Origin: Tissierella sp. P1
Lineage (GTDB): Bacteria; Bacillota; Clostridia; Tissierellales; Tissierellaceae
Direction: 5' to 3'
Assembly (NCBI RefSeq): GCF_002266425.1
Contig: NZ_NPMN01000017.1
Span: 37,614-101,613 of the forward strand
DNA length: 64,000 nt
Shown here: piece after piece, positions 43,638 through 52,012 of the stretch
Layout of the letters: every line of letters begins with the position of its first letter
Position numbering within the stretch: position 1 is the stretch's first letter
Translations under genes and position numbers: made by a program
Notes under the pieces: generated by a model
What the model was told of the DNA's origin: nothing
The model's database searches: none
Seen by the model: the letters and a program-made list of their open reading frames with translations, nothing else

Positions 43638-44558
43638 TCAATAATTTTTATCATTTAAAAATAAGTTTATAATCTCATAACATTTATCAGTATCATCTGA
43701 GCTTAGGGGATTTGAAATAAAGCCATGAAGAGCATCCTTCATTCTATATATCTTCACATCATTGCCAAACTGTTGCAGCTTTATTCCGTAAGCTTCTCCT
43801 TCATCTCTAAGTGGGTCAAATTCTGCGGTAACAATTAATGTCTTAGGCTGATTTGAGAGTTCTTTAGCTAATATTGGTGCTACATATGGATTTAATCTAT
43901 CCTCCTCATTTTTGACATATAAATCCATATAGTCCTGTATTCGCTTTGAAGTCATTATATAATCTGTTCCATTTTCTTTTACAGACGGATAAGGAGAACT
44001 TTCGCTATGATCATAATTTGTAGCAGGATATATTAAAATCTGTTTCTTAGGTAAGAATTCTCCACGATCTCTTGCCATAAGTGAAACTACTGCCGCCAAA
44101 TTACCTCCGGCACTATCACCGATTAATATAATATCCTCTTGACTGCAACCAAGTATTTCAGGTTGGGAGAATATCTCCCTAGCAGCATAATAACAATCCT
44201 CTACCCCCGCAGGAAAAGGATTTTCTGGAGCTAAACGATAATCTACTGAAATAACAATATGGTTAGTTTTATTAGCCATATTTGCACATACATTGGTATA
44301 GGAATCAATATTTCCAGTAACCCATCCGCCGCCATGAAAGAAAATCATAACCTTAGAAAGCGGATTGGCTTTAGGTATAAAAACACGCACTGGAATTTCT
44401 CTATCTTCTACCATGATTTTGTGATCCAACATTTTGTAAATTGGTTCCGATGGCGGATTCAATACATTTAGTATTTTACGATATTGCTTATAATATTTCT
44501 TTAAACTTATATGCGGAGCAGATATAATTTTTAGAGCCCATTTTTTTAGATTATTCAT
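43638..44558 (-). CDS. alpha/beta hydrolase, hormone-sensitive-lipase family
   Basis: 306 residues. HGGGWVTGN is the oxyanion-hole motif of the HSL family, GDSAGGNLAA the nucleophile elbow, and the Asp of FDPLRDEGEAY and His of ALHGFISNP complete the triad. It has VSVDYRLAPENPFPAG, diagnostic of the group. A carboxylesterase of small acyl esters. First gene of a three-gene - strand operon with an acyltransferase; synthesis and cleavage of the same ester type is possible. Start ATG 44558 is 11 bases after AAGGAG, a little far. Confidence 0.88.
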   Translation of the reverse strand: MNNLKKWALKIISAPHISLKKYYKQYRKILNVLNPPSEPIYKMLDHKIMVEDREIPVRVFIPKANPLSKVMIFFHGGGWVTGNIDSYTNVCANMANKTNHIVISVDYRLAPENPFPAGVEDCYYAAREIFSQPEILGCSQEDIILIGDSAGGNLAAVVSLMARDRGEFLPKKQILIYPATNYDHSESSPYPSVKENGTDYIMTSKRIQDYMDLYVKNEEDRLNPYVAPILAKELSNQPKTLIVTAEFDPLRDEGEAYGIKLQQFGNDVKIYRMKDALHGFISNPLSSDDTDKCYEIINLFLNDKNY

Positions 44559-44605
44559 ATAGTTAAATTCTCCTTATCTAGTACAGATAACTGATATTTA
44601 CTTAT

Positions 44606-44634
44606 TATATATTATAATACCCATAGTGGGTCAA
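44606..44634 (-). promoter_or_regulatory. promoter with operator dyad for the hydrolase/acyltransferase operon
   Basis: On the - strand TTGACC (44634-44629), 17 bp, TATATA (44611-44606). The spacer contains the 13-bp dyad ACCCATAGTGGGT (44619-44631), so a repressor there would compete with polymerase. No regulator gene is adjacent. Confidence 0.6.
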
Positions 44635-44654
44635 TACTTTTCTTTTATAAAACA

Positions 44655-44680
44655 AAAAGGTGATCTTATTGACCACCTTC
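44655..44680 (-). terminator. terminator of the DUF302 gene
   Basis: AAGGTGATC and GACCACCTT pair with one mismatch; on the - strand the stem is followed by TTTTTG. Confidence 0.65.
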
Positions 44681-44693
44681 TATAAAAAATATT

Positions 44694-45080
44694 TTATATA
44701 GCATTATCTATGGCTTCTATTAATATCTTTTCTACTTCACTAGCCACATCTCCGAGATCATCATGGCCTGACATACTCATTAATATCTCTGGCCTTGCAG
44801 TTCCTATTCTTACAGTTCCATCCTTTTCGTATACTACCATTTTACATGGCAGGAAATAACCCATTTCAATATGCTTAGTAAGTACTTCATTAGCCTTATG
44901 GGGATTGCAAACTTCCAGAATCATAAAATTATTAGGGAAATCAATTCCGTGTTCATTCATCTTATCCTTAAAGTTTAATTGCCATAGTACACCAAACTTT
45001 TTTTCCTTGAGGCTCTCCGTTATACTCCTTATAGCTTCATCAAAGGATTTATTTGTAACCTTTTCATATCTTAACTCCAT
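44694..45080 (-). CDS. DUF302-family protein
   Basis: 128 residues, a complete single DUF302 domain: SFDEAIRSITESLKEKKFGVLWQ, the Cys in LEVCNPHKANEVL, GYFLPCKMVVYEKDG with a second Cys, and the ending ARPEILMSM. Soluble, with no signal peptide. Function unknown in the family, sometimes found near redox or metal genes. Likely monocistronic, terminator at 44655. Confidence 0.88.
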   Translation of the reverse strand: MELRYEKVTNKSFDEAIRSITESLKEKKFGVLWQLNFKDKMNEHGIDFPNNFMILEVCNPHKANEVLTKHIEMGYFLPCKMVVYEKDGTVRIGTARPEILMSMSGHDDLGDVASEVEKILIEAIDNAI

Positions 45081-45190
45081 TTTAATACACTCTCCTCTAA
45101 ATAATTCTAAAAAGTATATACCCGTGCAGTATATGCTAAACGTTAATTATTATAGAGTTATTTTATCTAATATATAGAATAATATTTATA

Positions 45191-45454
45191 CTATGCTATA
45201 TTGCTACGCCATTCCTTTAATATTAGGGTACGGGATTTTTGTAATACAGCTGGGTCATTTTCAGCCATTTCTTTAGCTTCTTCATAGGAATTAGCTTTAT
45301 AGATTACGAGTCCCCCACTATGATCTGTAAAAGGACCTTTAGCAAATATCTTACCTTCATCGATAAATTTTTGAAGATAAGCTTTATGTATGTCTAGTAT
45401 TTCACTATCTTTTTTTGCATCGATGGTTTCTAATATAGCAGCATATAAAATCAT
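45191..45454 (-). CDS. YciI-like protein
   Basis: 87 residues with the YCII fold: RKAYLQKFIDEGK-type segment (here KAYLQKFIDEGKIFAKGPF), the His in TDHSGG and SYEEAKEMAENDP. The ATG at 45454 follows AGGGAGTG; a GTG at 45463 overlaps that site. A small ferredoxin-like fold of uncertain enzymatic role. Possibly read through into DUF302, 110 bp downstream. Confidence 0.88.
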   Translation of the reverse strand: MILYAAILETIDAKKDSEILDIHKAYLQKFIDEGKIFAKGPFTDHSGGLVIYKANSYEEAKEMAENDPAVLQKSRTLILKEWRSNIA

Positions 45455-45464
45455 TTTTATCACT

Positions 45465-46322
45465 CCCTATAAATTTTTGCTGATAATTTAAATTAGTACT
45501 TTACTAAGTATTATACATATAATTTAAATTGTTGATATGTATAATTTCTCTAAAAGATCATTTATAGGGATTTAATTTATTAAATATAAATGTAATAAAT
45601 TAATATTATACTATCTGTTCTAATATATCTACAATGTTAAATTTAAGATATTTAATCTAGGATATTAATAACAGTAAAAGTAGATATGCTAAATATTAAT
45701 AATGATATTTTTAAACTTTAGATCAGAATACATTTTAAATATATTTTTTAAAGCAAAAACAGTAATAATACTATTATAACAACAGCTTTAGACCATTTTA
45801 AGTTATATGGAAAGGTAAAAGGTAGAAGTATTACTTAGAAGCTTCAATTCCTCTAAATAATCAAAAAAATCCAGCTAGCTAAGAAATTTTGTAGGATTTC
45901 TTTAGGTTTGAATTTAAGTAATTTTAATTTAATAAGTCTATCAAAGGGCTCCTTAACAACAACACTACGCTTATTTATCCATTTATAGAATAACTTATGT
46001 TTTTATTCTGTCGGGGTATGTCGAAAGATGAGTCAAGTCAATAGATTGACAAGCTCCCATGGATAAAATATAATGACGACAGAGAGAAGACCTCATAATC
46101 CAATTAATTTTTTTAAAAACGTCAAACTCTTTATTAAAATTTTTTTGCTTTTTAAGGTTAACTTTTTTAAGAATAAAGTTTGGTCTATTATAACTTAAGT
46201 GTAATAAATATAGCACTTTCTCTATCTCTATGATCATTTTGATAAAATAGCTGATAAATTGACTGATTTTTAACAAGAAGGTCCTTATTATATAATTAAT
46301 ATTATAAAAGGAGAGATTCAAT
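45465..46322. other. gene-poor stretch with probable decayed coding sequence
   Basis: No convincing intact gene in 858 bases. On the - strand about 45860-45990 reads KHKLFYKWINKRSVVVK then EPFDRLIKLKLLKF before a stop, coding-like but lacking a start or any family. A 108-codon - strand frame (45995-46321) has low-complexity composition and no ribosome binding site, and I do not accept it. Very AT-rich, with short hairpins. The repeat half at 45535 is described separately. Confidence 0.5.
45535..45560 (+). repeat. 26-base direct repeat, copy 1
   Basis: Begins ATATGTATAATTTCT and is matched at 47988-48013 with 22 of 26 positions the same. The two copies bracket the 46.3-47.7 kb membrane protein/protease pair. 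Confidence 0.4.
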
Positions 46323-47189
46323 ATGATTGAACTGATTAAATATGATTTTAAAAATACATATAAATTTATATTTAAAAATTTATGTAATGTAATAGGATTA
46401 ACAATTTTGATGGCTCTATATGGTAAATTTACGTCAGATAAAATACTGAATTCATTCTTAGGGAAATTTATAACATTTTTATTTCCTACTATAATAGCAG
46501 CTATATTATTATTTATATTGATTTATATCGTAAAAGATTTTAGAAAAATTAAATATCATGAAGAAGAAAAACCGTTTAACTCTACCATTTCAGGATATAA
46601 AGTATTAATGTCTAAGCTTGTAGTTGCTATAATATGGTTTTTTGTATATAACCTTACCTATAGGTTTTTTGATATAATTTGTACGGCATACCTATACAAG
46701 GCATATGGCGTAAGTGAAATATTAGAAATGTTAATAAAAAGATTTGGAACTACTTGGCAGAGTGTTGTTATTTTTACATTCACAAACTTATTATTTGTGA
46801 TGGTATTTTTATTAGTTGCTTACTTTGCTATGAGTCTAGCTAGAGAAAGTACTGATGGAGAGTTAGATATAGGCTGGATTAAGGGCTATTTTTTAATATA
46901 TTTAATTTATATAGCTGGAATATATATTATAGTATTTTTCGACAAGTCGTTGAATTTAAGTGAATTTGGATTAAAGGCATTTGCTATGGATGTAGTTGGG
47001 CTTAATTTTAAAATAAGATTCGGGAGTAGATACATTGACTTTTTTAATGTAGGTGCTAATAAAGTTATAAGTGATGGCAATATTAATTTAAACTTATATA
47101 TATATCTTATAGTCTTAAATATACTATTATTTTGGGGAACAGGAAAGATATTAAATGATAAAATGAAACTGAAGAATGTAGGTCAATAA
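46323..47189 (+). CDS. six-helix membrane protein, ABC-2 permease-like
   Basis: 288 residues beginning MIELIKYDFKNTYKFI, the amphipathic start common to ABC-2 permeases, with about six helices and a cytoplasmic loop rich in charge (VKDFRKIKYHEEEKPFNST). No ATPase gene is adjacent. The start follows AAAGGAGAG. The next gene, 27 bp on, encodes an M50-like protease, so the two form an operon; a peptide-processing or export role is possible but unproven. Very high AT content compared with flanking genes. Confidence 0.55.
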   Translation: MIELIKYDFKNTYKFIFKNLCNVIGLTILMALYGKFTSDKILNSFLGKFITFLFPTIIAAILLFILIYIVKDFRKIKYHEEEKPFNSTISGYKVLMSKLVVAIIWFFVYNLTYRFFDIICTAYLYKAYGVSEILEMLIKRFGTTWQSVVIFTFTNLLFVMVFLLVAYFAMSLARESTDGELDIGWIKGYFLIYLIYIAGIYIIVFFDKSLNLSEFGLKAFAMDVVGLNFKIRFGSRYIDFFNVGANKVISDGNINLNLYIYLIVLNILLFWGTGKILNDKMKLKNVGQ

Positions 47190-47216
47190 ATATTAAAATT
47201 TTTTCTGGAGGATTTT

Positions 47217-47729
47217 ATGATAAATATATTGGGAAAGATTATGAACCTTGGAGAAATAGTTAAAATAGCTTTGATTTACTATCTAATATATTTAATAACG
47301 CTTATTATACACGAACTAGGACATGCTATTGTAGCTAAGCTGAATGGTATGAATTTTAAAATATTTATAGGGAATAAAAATAAAAAAATCCTGCTGGATA
47401 CAAAGTATATTAGGATATATAGAACTTTCTTGCCTAGTGGTTTTTGCCAGTATTATTCTAAGGGAGATAAAAGCTATGATATTCTATCATTATTTAATAA
47501 ATCCTTATTAATATTAGGTGGTGTTCTTTTTAATTTCGTAATTGTATTAATTTTATTGTTAATGATAAACTTTTTAAAGATGAGTAACCAATATGCATTA
47601 GTTTCTGATGCTCTACTTAATGCGAATATAGCCTTTATCATATTAAACCTAATTCCATGCAAATTTGATGGGAGATATAGTGATGGATTAAGACTTATTA
47701 ATTACTATAGAAATAGAAAAGTGTCTTAG
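47217..47729 (+). CDS. M50 (site-2-protease-like) membrane metallopeptidase, short form
   Basis: 170 residues. LIIHELGHAIVAKLNG carries the HExxH zinc motif inside a membrane helix, and NLIPCKFDGRYSDGLRL supplies the second metal-binding Asp motif (NxxPxxxDG) of the M50 family. Two further hydrophobic segments lie between. It is shorter than SpoIVFB or RseP and has no PDZ domain. The ATG follows CTGGAGG. Paired with the preceding permease-like protein; similar minimal proteases occur near peptide export genes. The target is unknown. Confidence 0.75.
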   Translation: MINILGKIMNLGEIVKIALIYYLIYLITLIIHELGHAIVAKLNGMNFKIFIGNKNKKILLDTKYIRIYRTFLPSGFCQYYSKGDKSYDILSLFNKSLLILGGVLFNFVIVLILLLMINFLKMSNQYALVSDALLNANIAFIILNLIPCKFDGRYSDGLRLINYYRNRKVS

Positions 47730-48083
47730 GCATCAAGCGATCCACAGGAGATTTCCAGATAAGTCAAGAGATTTAATTTACTTTTACAATTCTTGTTTAC
47801 TTATTTCAGATGGCATAATTGATTTACATAAAAAACTCTCATGGGCACGATGGGTATAATGGTCGGTAATCGATTTTCTATAATACAGAAAGTCTAAGTA
47901 AGAAAGTTTAATTTTTTAATGCTAAAAAAGAAAATACAGATGGAATATTAGATAAAGGGTTTCTGTATTTATAACTTTAATTCTCCATATGTATAATTTC
48001 TTCGAAAGATTAACTATAATTAATTAATATAGTATGAAATCTTGGGTATAGATAAATATATAGAGAAAAATAGGAGGGGTTAT
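47730..48083. other. intergenic stretch without a gene
   Basis: 354 bases. A - strand frame near 47785-47890 reads SITDHYTHRAHESFLCKS before a stop, perhaps a relic, with no start or family. It contains the second copy of the 26-base repeat (47988-48013, ATATGTATAATTTCT...). No terminator or promoter can be named with confidence. Confidence 0.45.
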
Positions 48084-48638
48084 ATGAAGAAGGTTATTTT
48101 ATTTTTAGCAGAGGGGTTTGAAGAAGTAGAAGCCTTAACAGTAGTTGATTATCTTAGAAGAAAGGATATTAACGTAGATACCGTTTCTATTACTGAAGGT
48201 AATGAAGTAAAGGGAGCACATGAAATTGCAGTTCTTGCAGATAAAACTATGAATGACATTAAAGATATAGATGATTATGATGCTGTAATTATTCCAGGAG
48301 GACTACCAGGTGCTACAAATCTTAGGGATAATGATAAAGTGATTGATGTAGTAAAGAAAATCAATGAAAATGGAAAGCTTACAGCTGCCATATGTGCAGG
48401 ACCAATAGTTCTTGAAAGAGCTGGTATAATAAAAGATAAAAAAGTCACATCATATCCAGGGTTTGAGGATGATTTAAAGAATGGAGTTTATATTGAACAA
48501 AATGTGGTGAGGGATGGAAGTATCATAACAGCAAGAGGACCAGCATTAGCTGTAGATTTTGCCATAGAGATAATTAAATACTTATTAGGAGAAGAAAAAT
48601 CCGAGGAATTAAAGAAGGATATATTATATAAAGTCTAA
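48084..48638 (+). CDS. DJ-1/PfpI-family protein
   Basis: 184 residues: LFLAEGFEEVEALTVVDYLRR with the conserved Glu, IIPGGLPGATNL, and the nucleophile elbow AAICAGP (Cys near residue 104), with ITARGPALAVDFA at the end. The DJ-1/YajL/ThiJ fold; proposed roles include glyoxalase or protein-repair activity, disputed in the literature. The ATG at 48084 follows AGGAGGGG; the longer frame from 48042 includes that site. Confidence 0.9.
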   Translation: MKKVILFLAEGFEEVEALTVVDYLRRKDINVDTVSITEGNEVKGAHEIAVLADKTMNDIKDIDDYDAVIIPGGLPGATNLRDNDKVIDVVKKINENGKLTAAICAGPIVLERAGIIKDKKVTSYPGFEDDLKNGVYIEQNVVRDGSIITARGPALAVDFAIEIIKYLLGEEKSEELKKDILYKV

Positions 48639-48660
48639 AGTCAAATTATAGGGTGCTATC

Positions 48661-48765
48661 ATGTGGTTGTGGATAATTATTGCATTAGGATATATTCCAA
48701 TGATTTATAAATTAAAAAGACGAATATGGACATTAGAAGATGAGATAAGATACATTAAGAAATAA
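48661..48765 (+). CDS. 34-residue membrane-anchored small protein
   Basis: MWLWIIIALGYIPMIYKL is one membrane helix, followed by a charged helix KRRIWTLEDEIRYIKK. It lies 22 bases after the DJ-1 gene with a weak AGGG site. The clear helix-plus-charged-coil pattern suggests a real small protein, but support is limited to composition and position. Confidence 0.4.
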   Translation: MWLWIIIALGYIPMIYKLKRRIWTLEDEIRYIKK

Positions 48766-48774
48766 CTTAAAATT

Positions 48775-48790
48775 GGTAACAATAGTTACC
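48775..48790. promoter_or_regulatory. GGTAAC-N4-GTTACC dyad upstream of the soluble ABC/GTPase operon
   Basis: GGTAACAATAGTTACC is a perfect dyad, 68 bases before the 48858 start. The same GTAAC-N4-GTTAC core is found upstream of hcp (53749-53762). It resembles Crp/Fnr-family HcpR sites reported for anaerobes (from memory). It is followed by GATTTTTTTA, so it could instead be a small terminator for the preceding genes. Confidence 0.55.
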
Positions 48791-48857
48791 GATTTTTTTA
48801 TTTTCAGAGTTATAATAAATTTATACAATGTCGGAAAAGAATTTTAGGAGGAATAAG

Positions 48858-50099
48858 ATGAATAAATATTTTGATATAAAAGATAAAGTGTATGACATAA
48901 CAGAAAAATATCCAGAGACTATAGATATATTTGCAGCCAACGGTTTTGAGCAACTGCGCAATGAGAAAATGAGAAAGATAATGGGTAAGACTATTTCTTT
49001 AGAAATGGCTTGCATGACCAAAAAAGTCAATGTGGAATTGTTTACTCAAAAGCTAACAGATGTTATAGAGAGCAATAGAACGTCTGTAGATTCAGCTTTA
49101 GCTGCACCAAAGCAAAATAATGGGGGAGATATAAAAATAGAAGGGGTTCTCCCTTGTCCTGTAAGAGTCCCATTATTGGAAGGTTTTAATGCTTGGATGG
49201 ATGAAAATAAAGATAAATTTGATTTTAAAATTGATTATGAATTAAAATCAGCAAATTTGGGAGTGGATTGGATAAAGGAAAGGATAGAATCGGATAATGA
49301 AGATTCCCTGTCAGATTTATTTATGTCTGCTGGATTTGACCTATTCTTTGATAAGGAATTAATGGGAAAGTTTAAAGCTAGGAATGTATTTGAAGATATT
49401 ACAGGTTTGGATAGGTTAAATAAGGATTTTGATAATGAAGAAATAGATCTAAAAGACCCACAGAGACAATATTCAGTAATAGCAGTAGTCCCTGCTGTAT
49501 TTATGGTAAATACTGAAGAATTAGGAGATAGAAAGATGCCTAAGTCTTGGGCAGATTTGCTAAAACCAGAGTTTGAAAACTCAGTATCATTACCTATGAG
49601 AGATTTTGATTTATTTAATGCAATATTATTAAATATATATAAGAATTATGGTGAAGAAGGAATAACCAATCTTGGAAAGACGTTACTTCGAAGTATGCAT
49701 CCAGCTGAAATGGTAAAATCCCATACCAAAAAAACTAATTCAGGGATACCGACTGTGACAATCATGCCATATTTCTTTACTAAGATGGTGAGAAATGAAT
49801 CACCTCTCAAGCCTGTCTGGCCAGAGGATGGAGCTATAATTAGCCCAATATTTCTATTGGCGAAGAAGAAAACTAAAGATAAAACCAAACCATTTGTAGA
49901 CTTTTTCTTCTCTAAGGAAGTAGGAGAGATTCTTTCAACCAATGGAAAATTTCCTTCAACTAATCCAGAGGTGGATAATGAGCTATTTTCTACTCAAAAA
50001 TTTATGTGGCTTGGTTGGGATTATATAAATAATCATGATATTGGTGAATTAATAAGAAAATGTGAAAAAATATTCCATGATGCATTAAGGGAGGAATAA
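48858..50099 (+). CDS. cytoplasmic substrate-binding-protein-like protein with N-terminal DUF1858 domain
   Basis: 413 residues with no signal peptide or lipobox. Residues 1-70 form a DUF1858 domain (VYDITEKYPETIDIFAANGF ... ISLEMACMTKKVNVE), as in ScdA-type proteins. From about residue 100 it has the layout of iron/polyamine-type ABC binding proteins: LPCPVRVPLLEGFNAW, VPAVFMVNTEELGD, PKSWADLLKPEFENSVSLP and TKPFVDFFFSKEVGEILS. A binding protein inside the cell is unusual. The ATG at 48858 follows AGGAGG. First gene of an operon with a GTPase and an ABC ATPase. Function unknown; metal or cluster handling is a guess. Confidence 0.75.
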   Translation: MNKYFDIKDKVYDITEKYPETIDIFAANGFEQLRNEKMRKIMGKTISLEMACMTKKVNVELFTQKLTDVIESNRTSVDSALAAPKQNNGGDIKIEGVLPCPVRVPLLEGFNAWMDENKDKFDFKIDYELKSANLGVDWIKERIESDNEDSLSDLFMSAGFDLFFDKELMGKFKARNVFEDITGLDRLNKDFDNEEIDLKDPQRQYSVIAVVPAVFMVNTEELGDRKMPKSWADLLKPEFENSVSLPMRDFDLFNAILLNIYKNYGEEGITNLGKTLLRSMHPAEMVKSHTKKTNSGIPTVTIMPYFFTKMVRNESPLKPVWPEDGAIISPIFLLAKKKTKDKTKPFVDFFFSKEVGEILSTNGKFPSTNPEVDNELFSTQKFMWLGWDYINNHDIGELIRKCEKIFHDALREE

Positions 50100-50102
50100 T
50101 AT

Positions 50103-50804
50103 ATGAATTTAATTGTATTTTCAGGTCCCCCATCATCGGGAAAGACCTCAATAATATTAAAAACAATAGAAGCACTAAAACAAAGGAAAATTTCTGTAGG
50201 AGTGGTTAAGTTTGATTGTCTTTATACAGATGATGATGTATTATATGAAAAGGCTGGAATACCAGTGAAAAAAGGGCTTTCAGGAGCCCTTTGTCCTGAC
50301 CATTTCTTTGCCTCAAATATTGAAGAAGTAGTAAAATGGGGAAAACAAATGGGATTAGATATGTTAATTACTGAATCAGCTGGACTTTGTAATAGATGCT
50401 CCCCATATATTAGAAATATAAAAGGTGTTTGTGTTATAGATAATCTTTCTGGAATAAATACACCAAAGAAGATTGGACCAATGTTAAAATCTGCAGATAT
50501 AGTGGTTATTACTAAGGGCGATATAGTGTCTCAGGCAGAAAGGGAGGTTTTCGCATCAAAGGTAAGTTCAGTAAATCCAAGGGCTATTACTATGCATATT
50601 AATGGGCTCACAGGTCAAGGAGCCTTTGAACTAAGTACTTTATTGTTTGACGAAGAACAAAAAATAGATTCTGTACAGGGAATGGAACTAAGATTCCCAA
50701 TGCCATCAGCTATGTGTTCCTACTGTTTAGGAGAAACAAGAATAGGAGAGGCATATCAAATGGGAAATGTAAGAAAGATGGAACTAGGTGATGATTATGA
50801 ATAA
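50103..50804 (+). CDS. HypB/CooC-like SIMIBI GTPase
   Basis: 233 residues. Walker A in FSGPPSSGKTSIILKTIEAL, an acidic segment KFDCLYTDDD, LITESAGLCNRCSPYI (switch II region) and VVITKGDIVSQAE, with TKGD in place of NKxD for guanine recognition. Cys pairs in GLCNRC and the C-terminal MCSYC could bind metal. The nearest known type is HypB, which inserts nickel, but it lacks the His-rich N-terminus. Three bases separate it from the upstream gene and it overlaps the next by eight. Proposed role: energy-driven delivery of a metal or cofactor. Confidence 0.8.
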   Translation: MNLIVFSGPPSSGKTSIILKTIEALKQRKISVGVVKFDCLYTDDDVLYEKAGIPVKKGLSGALCPDHFFASNIEEVVKWGKQMGLDMLITESAGLCNRCSPYIRNIKGVCVIDNLSGINTPKKIGPMLKSADIVVITKGDIVSQAEREVFASKVSSVNPRAITMHINGLTGQGAFELSTLLFDEEQKIDSVQGMELRFPMPSAMCSYCLGETRIGEAYQMGNVRKMELGDDYE

Positions 50805-51798
50805 ATTAAATATAGGACAGCTAGAAGAAAAATACCCCTTTATAATTAGCTATTTTGAAGAAAATAAATTAGACACAAGTAATTATAAAGATAAAACATT
50901 CAGAGAATACCTAGACAGCTTTAGTCAAGAGGACATAGAAAACTGGGCTATAAATAAGGAAAAATTAGAATCTGATCTAGAAGCATTTATAGAGCAAATG
51001 AAAGAATTCTTAGGAATAAAAGAGGATACAAAGGTGAAATCCTTGACCATATTATCTGGTCATAATAAATCAGGAGATAAAGAGGGATTTAAAGAATTAA
51101 CTATAAATAAATCGGAAATAGTTTCCATAGTAGGTCCTACGGGTTCAGGAAAGTCAAGGTTATTAGCTGATATAGAGTGGACTGCCCAAAGGGATACCCC
51201 TACAGGCAGAGGAATATTAATAAATGGAGCGATGCCTGATAAGAAATGGAGATTTTCTTCTAATAACAAATTAGTAGCTCAGCTTTCGCAAAATATGAAC
51301 TTTGTAATGGATCTTACAGTTAAGGAGTTCTTAGAGCTCCATGCACAGAGCAGATTAATTCAAGATGTAGAAGAGACAATAAGGAAAATAATCAGTGCGG
51401 CCAATAATCTTGCAGGTGAGAAATTTGATTTAGAGACTCCAGTGACATCTTTAAGTGGTGGACAATCGAGGGCTTTAATGATTGCAGATACAGCAATACT
51501 TAGCTCTTCGCCAATAGTTCTGATTGACGAGATAGAAAATGCAGGAATAGATAGAAAAAAGGCTTTAGAGTTGCTAGTATCTGAGGATAAAATAGTTCTT
51601 ATGGCTACACATGATCCAATATTAGCTCTTATGGCTGATAGAAGAATCGTAATTAAAAATGGTGGTATAGATAAGATAATTGAAACTAGCAATGAAGAAA
51701 AAGAATTATTATTAGAGCTTAGGAAAATGGATAATATCATTCAAGGAATGAGAAATAGACTTAGAATTGGAGAAAGTTTAAAACCAGTGAATAGCTAA
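50797..51798 (+). CDS. ABC ATPase with N-terminal DUF1858-like domain, no partner permease
   Basis: 333 residues. The N-terminus (LNIGQLEEKYPFIISYFEENK ends trimmed) resembles the DUF1858 domain of the first operon protein. The ATPase from about residue 80 has Walker A VGPTGSGKSR, signature SLSGGQSRAL, Walker B IVLIDEIENAG and switch His in MATHDP. It has no membrane segment, and no permease is encoded nearby. The ATG at 50797 follows CTAGGTGATGATT; it overlaps the GTPase gene by eight bases. Such soluble ATPases usually act on proteins or nucleic acids; here it may drive the binding protein/GTPase pair. Confidence 0.8.
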   Translation: MNKLNIGQLEEKYPFIISYFEENKLDTSNYKDKTFREYLDSFSQEDIENWAINKEKLESDLEAFIEQMKEFLGIKEDTKVKSLTILSGHNKSGDKEGFKELTINKSEIVSIVGPTGSGKSRLLADIEWTAQRDTPTGRGILINGAMPDKKWRFSSNNKLVAQLSQNMNFVMDLTVKEFLELHAQSRLIQDVEETIRKIISAANNLAGEKFDLETPVTSLSGGQSRALMIADTAILSSSPIVLIDEIENAGIDRKKALELLVSEDKIVLMATHDPILALMADRRIVIKNGGIDKIIETSNEEKELLLELRKMDNIIQGMRNRLRIGESLKPVNS

Positions 51799-52012
51799 AA
51801 GTGAATAGTGAAAAGTTTTAAGTAAAGTTTTTGGGTCTTTTGTTCTTTTTAACTATTCACTAGATAGATAAACCCTAAAGGACTACTAAACAGTACCCTG
51901 CGGGGCAAATATTATTAGCTAAGCGATGTACACAAAATTGAAAACCACAATTTTGGTACCCTGCTTATATTAGTTATTAGTTATTCACTAGATATTAGGG
52001 AGGAATATAAAA
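51799..52012. repeat. hairpin- and repeat-rich linker inside the ABC/GTPase operon
   Basis: Contains AGTGAATAG twice near 51787 and 51799-51809 (the first in the end of the coding region), its complement in ACTATTCACTAGATA (near 51850), and a second TATTCACTAGATA near 51981. GTACCCTGC is also repeated (near 51893 and 51957), and CAAAATTG/CAATTTTG forms a hairpin. T-rich CTTTTTAAC after the first stem may be a weak terminator. No gene. Confidence 0.5.

Noticed and set aside
45120..45180. Possible promoter or riboswitch between DUF302 and YciI genes
   Set aside because: Only AT-rich sequence without matched boxes or structure.
45995..46321. 108-codon frame on the - strand
   Set aside because: Low-complexity, Lys/Ile/Leu-rich composition, no ribosome binding site, no family motif; it lies in a decayed AT-rich stretch.
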